Source: Lachnospiraceae bacterium (GTDB taxonomy: Bacteria; Bacillota; Clostridia; Lachnospirales; Lachnospiraceae). Taken from it: a DNA stretch of 13,737 nucleotides. Of the stretch, positions 12,444 to 13,737 are shown in pieces; the stretch's first letter is position 1; each line of letters begins with the position of its first letter. The position numbers were made by a program, and so were the translations under genes. The DNA is taken from assembly GCA_009774345.1 (NCBI GenBank), contig VSNR01000358.1, positions 1-13,737 of the forward strand. Reading direction: 5' to 3'. The notes under the pieces are model-generated. The model was not told where the DNA came from. It searched no databases and saw only the letters and a list, made by a program, of their open reading frames with translations.

Positions 12444-12725
12444 TTCATGCCGCTTAAAATATAAGACCGATATTTCACTGAATTTGTTGATATTCCGTTG
12501 TTTTAGCTATAAACAATCGGCATAATCTAAAAATTTCAAGGTGTAAAAAATTATGTTATCAATCCATATTTTGGCGTTTTGTAATGAAAATACTGCCTAA
12601 AACACACTTGAAACAACTGGATTTTTATTTAGCCAAATTAAGATTAGACCGATACTTTGAGTCTGGAAACAAGGAAAATCAACAGTATTTTCAAATTGTC
12701 GGCATAAAAAATCAAGCGGCATGAA
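12444..12725. repeat. 282-bp fold-back structure with ~85-bp imperfect inverted arms
   Basis: The ends are an exact 12-bp inverted repeat: TTCATGCCGCTT at 12444-12455 and AAGCGGCATGAA at 12714-12725. Aligned by hand, the arms 12444-12528 and 12641-12725 agree at about two-thirds of positions, including GTTGAT-TTCC and ATCGG--TAATCT, with one single-base gap on each side. A further inverted match (TTTCAAGGTGT against ACACACTTGAAA) lies in the 112-bp middle. There is no open reading frame and no obvious flanking target duplication. The last codons of the virB6-like gene (CAT GCC GCT TGA) lie inside the right end. It may be a decayed MITE-like insertion, a large RNA hairpin or a set of protein sites. 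Confidence 0.55.
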
Positions 12726-13584
12726 GCACACTTTTGGCGAGCGAACCTGTCTTGAATAAACTGAAGCACAGGATAACGGTATAAGCCGCCACTGACCAGA
12801 GCGCCGTATGCAGGTTTCCCGCCACCGCAACGCTGGCAACGAGTACCGAATAGATGCCGACACAGACCATGATAAAAAATCCCTGAAATGCAAGGGCGCA
12901 AAGCCCTTTGATATAGTTGTTCCCGATGTTGCCCCATTCCCGGTTGCTCAAAGTGGCAAACGGAACCGGAGCCACTGAAATATAAAGGTATATCTCTATC
13001 ATGCGCCCATATAAAATGACGGTGATGAGGACGGACATGATTTTCATACATAAGCTGACGATCATGGTTTCTATCCCAAGCCCGATCAGTTCCCCAATGC
13101 CCATAGTGGAAAGCTGGTTGTTGAACATGGTTGTCAGCGTGGCTTCCACGTCAAGGCTTGTCGAGCCTGATATGGAAACCGCCGCATTGGTCACGATATG
13201 GTTTCCCACATCGAAAATAGCCATCGTGATGTCAAAGGTCTTGCTTAATAACATCACTGCGGCACACGCTTTCACGAGGTAGCGGAAGAAAAACTCACTC
13301 CCTACCTCGTGCATATTGTTTTTGTCCATTACCATCGTTATCAGCTCATAACAAAGGATTGCGCTGATAATCAGTCCGGCTATGGGTATCATGACATTCT
13401 CTGACAGGCTGCGTATCATGGAAAAAATACTCCCGTTCCATGTGCTGGGCGTCTGCCCGACTTCCCCGGCGATTGTCCCGACCTTATCATTTACGTCCGT
13501 GAACATCGTGCCGAGGTTGTCAAGCACCCACCCTTGCAGCATTTCCTTTATAAATTCAGTGATTTTGTCAATGATCGCCCCCAT
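12712..13584 (-). CDS. VirB6/TrbL-like conjugation protein (CD1112 family)
   Basis: A 290-aa polytopic membrane protein of the VirB6/TrbL type, forming the inner-membrane part of the conjugation channel. An amphipathic N-terminus (MGAIIDKITEFIKEMLQGWV) precedes several hydrophobic helices at about 64-86, 100-125, 165-193, 197-212, 227-255 and 262-280. The family-like segment YLYISVAPVPFATL lies at 200-212, followed by NREWGNIGNNYIKGL. The start is ATG at 13584, three bases after the Maff2-fragment stop. I see no Shine-Dalgarno in front of it, so coupling to the preceding frame is likely. The C-terminus (LAKSVLHAA) is close to family length, but its last codons fall within the fold-back repeat. 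Confidence 0.88.
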   Translation of the reverse strand: MGAIIDKITEFIKEMLQGWVLDNLGTMFTDVNDKVGTIAGEVGQTPSTWNGSIFSMIRSLSENVMIPIAGLIISAILCYELITMVMDKNNMHEVGSEFFFRYLVKACAAVMLLSKTFDITMAIFDVGNHIVTNAAVSISGSTSLDVEATLTTMFNNQLSTMGIGELIGLGIETMIVSLCMKIMSVLITVILYGRMIEIYLYISVAPVPFATLSNREWGNIGNNYIKGLCALAFQGFFIMVCVGIYSVLVASVAVAGNLHTALWSVAAYTVILCFSLFKTGSLAKSVLHAA

Positions 13585-13587
13585 GAA

Positions 13588-13674
13588 TTATGAGAACAGG
13601 CTTGTAAGCTGTGGAATCACCGTCTGCGCCACGATTACAATGCCACCGCCCGCCATGAGTTGTGTTATCCCCAA
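13588..13674 (-). pseudogene. Maff2 family fragment (5'-truncated)
   Basis: The final 27 residues, GITQLMAGGGIVIVAQTVIP and then QLTSLFS, match the C-terminal end of Maff2, a small two-helix membrane protein normally encoded directly before the virB6-like gene in Tn1549-like elements. Family members are about 70 aa as I recall. Here an in-frame TAA at 13677-13675 stands just upstream, so the first helix is missing. A TTG at 13674 could start a 28-residue remnant but has no ribosome-binding site. The break is likely a deletion or a chimeric contig end. Confidence 0.65.
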
Positions 13675-13737
13675 TTAGTAGGAACAATACAGCTTTCTGG
13701 CGGGCGGCGGCACGTCAAGAAATATATATGGAGTTTT
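13675..13737 (-). CDS. 3' end of an unidentified gene (partial)
   Basis: The minus strand is open from the window edge for 20 codons (TPYIFLDVPPPARKLYCSY at the end) and stops at TAA 13677-13675, two bases before the Maff2-like sequence. The peptide looks protein-like, with a hydrophobic strand and a Pro-rich turn, but I cannot assign it to a family. It may be the tail of the gene that now abuts the Maff2 remnant. Confidence 0.3.
   Translation of the reverse strand, partial: KTPYIFLDVPPPARKLYCSY

Larger units (their letters stand above)
12331..12711. other. 381-bp AT-rich gap between the virB6-like gene and prgI
   Basis: No credible gene is found on either strand. The gap holds, from right to left, most of a fold-back structure (12444-12725, running into the virB6-like stop), an exact 20-bp palindrome (12419-12438) and the prgI ribosome-binding hairpin. 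The gap is more AT-rich than the flanking genes. No clear consensus promoter was found, though a promoter for prgI-virB4 is expected here. Confidence 0.55.

Noticed and set aside
12444..12725. Complete insertion sequence
   Set aside because: No transposase frame in 282 bp and no flanking direct repeat; only a MITE-like or structural reading remains possible.
12597..12893. 98-aa minus-strand frame overlapping the virB6-like gene end and the fold-back
   Set aside because: It is out of frame with a well-supported membrane protein gene and its peptide resembles nothing; treated as a shadow frame.

Overview
All recognisable genes lie on the minus strand, so the window reads from high to low coordinates in the direction of transcription. 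The content is the conjugation module of an integrative and conjugative element of the Tn1549/CTn (C. difficile CD1107-CD1112-like) type. It carries a VirB6/TrbL-like channel protein, a PrgI-family protein, a VirB4 ATPase, a C5 DNA methyltransferase, a radical SAM protein, a bifunctional M23 + NlpC/P60 wall hydrolase (CD1108 type), DUF4315, DUF4366 (CD1107 type), an MT-A70 methyltransferase and a type IA topoisomerase (topB). The gene set, the AGGAGG-type ribosome-binding sites, the frequent TTG/GTG starts and the moderate base composition point to a gut Bacillota/Clostridia host. That assignment is inference from gene families only.

Layout in transcription order. At 13737-13588 there is a 20-codon tail of an unknown gene, directly abutting a 5'-truncated Maff2 fragment. 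The virB6-like gene (13584-12712) follows. A 381-bp AT-rich gap (12331-12711) holds most of a fold-back structure, an exact 20-bp palindrome and repeated AGACCGATAT-type boxes. Then come prgI (12330-11920), virB4 (11969-9507, overlapping prgI), the C5 methyltransferase (9494-8574), the radical SAM gene (8536-7619) and the wall hydrolase (7603-4655). A second AT-rich gap (4310-4654) carries seven copies of a 17-bp motif. The last group is DUF4315 (4309-4013), DUF4366 (4041-2404, overlapping), MT-A70 (2395-1835) and topB (1833-58). Within each group genes overlap or sit a few bases apart, consistent with two or three tightly packed transcription units separated by the two gaps.

How they work together: VirB6 and PrgI form the membrane part of a Gram-positive type IV secretion channel and VirB4 powers it. 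The M23/NlpC protein opens the peptidoglycan. DUF4315/DUF4366 are element-specific membrane/surface partners of unknown role. The two solitary methyltransferases probably modify DNA for protection or regulation, and TopB would resolve DNA topology during transfer or replication. The relaxase, coupling protein, integrase and att sites are not in the window.

Both ends look broken. topB departs from its family sequence after about residue 586 and lacks the usual C-terminal tail. maff2 lacks its 5' part. The most unusual content is non-coding: the 17-bp repeat array at 4359-4643, the fold-back with its repeated boxes at 12419-12725, and a hairpin that appears to bridge the Shine-Dalgarno and start codon of prgI.
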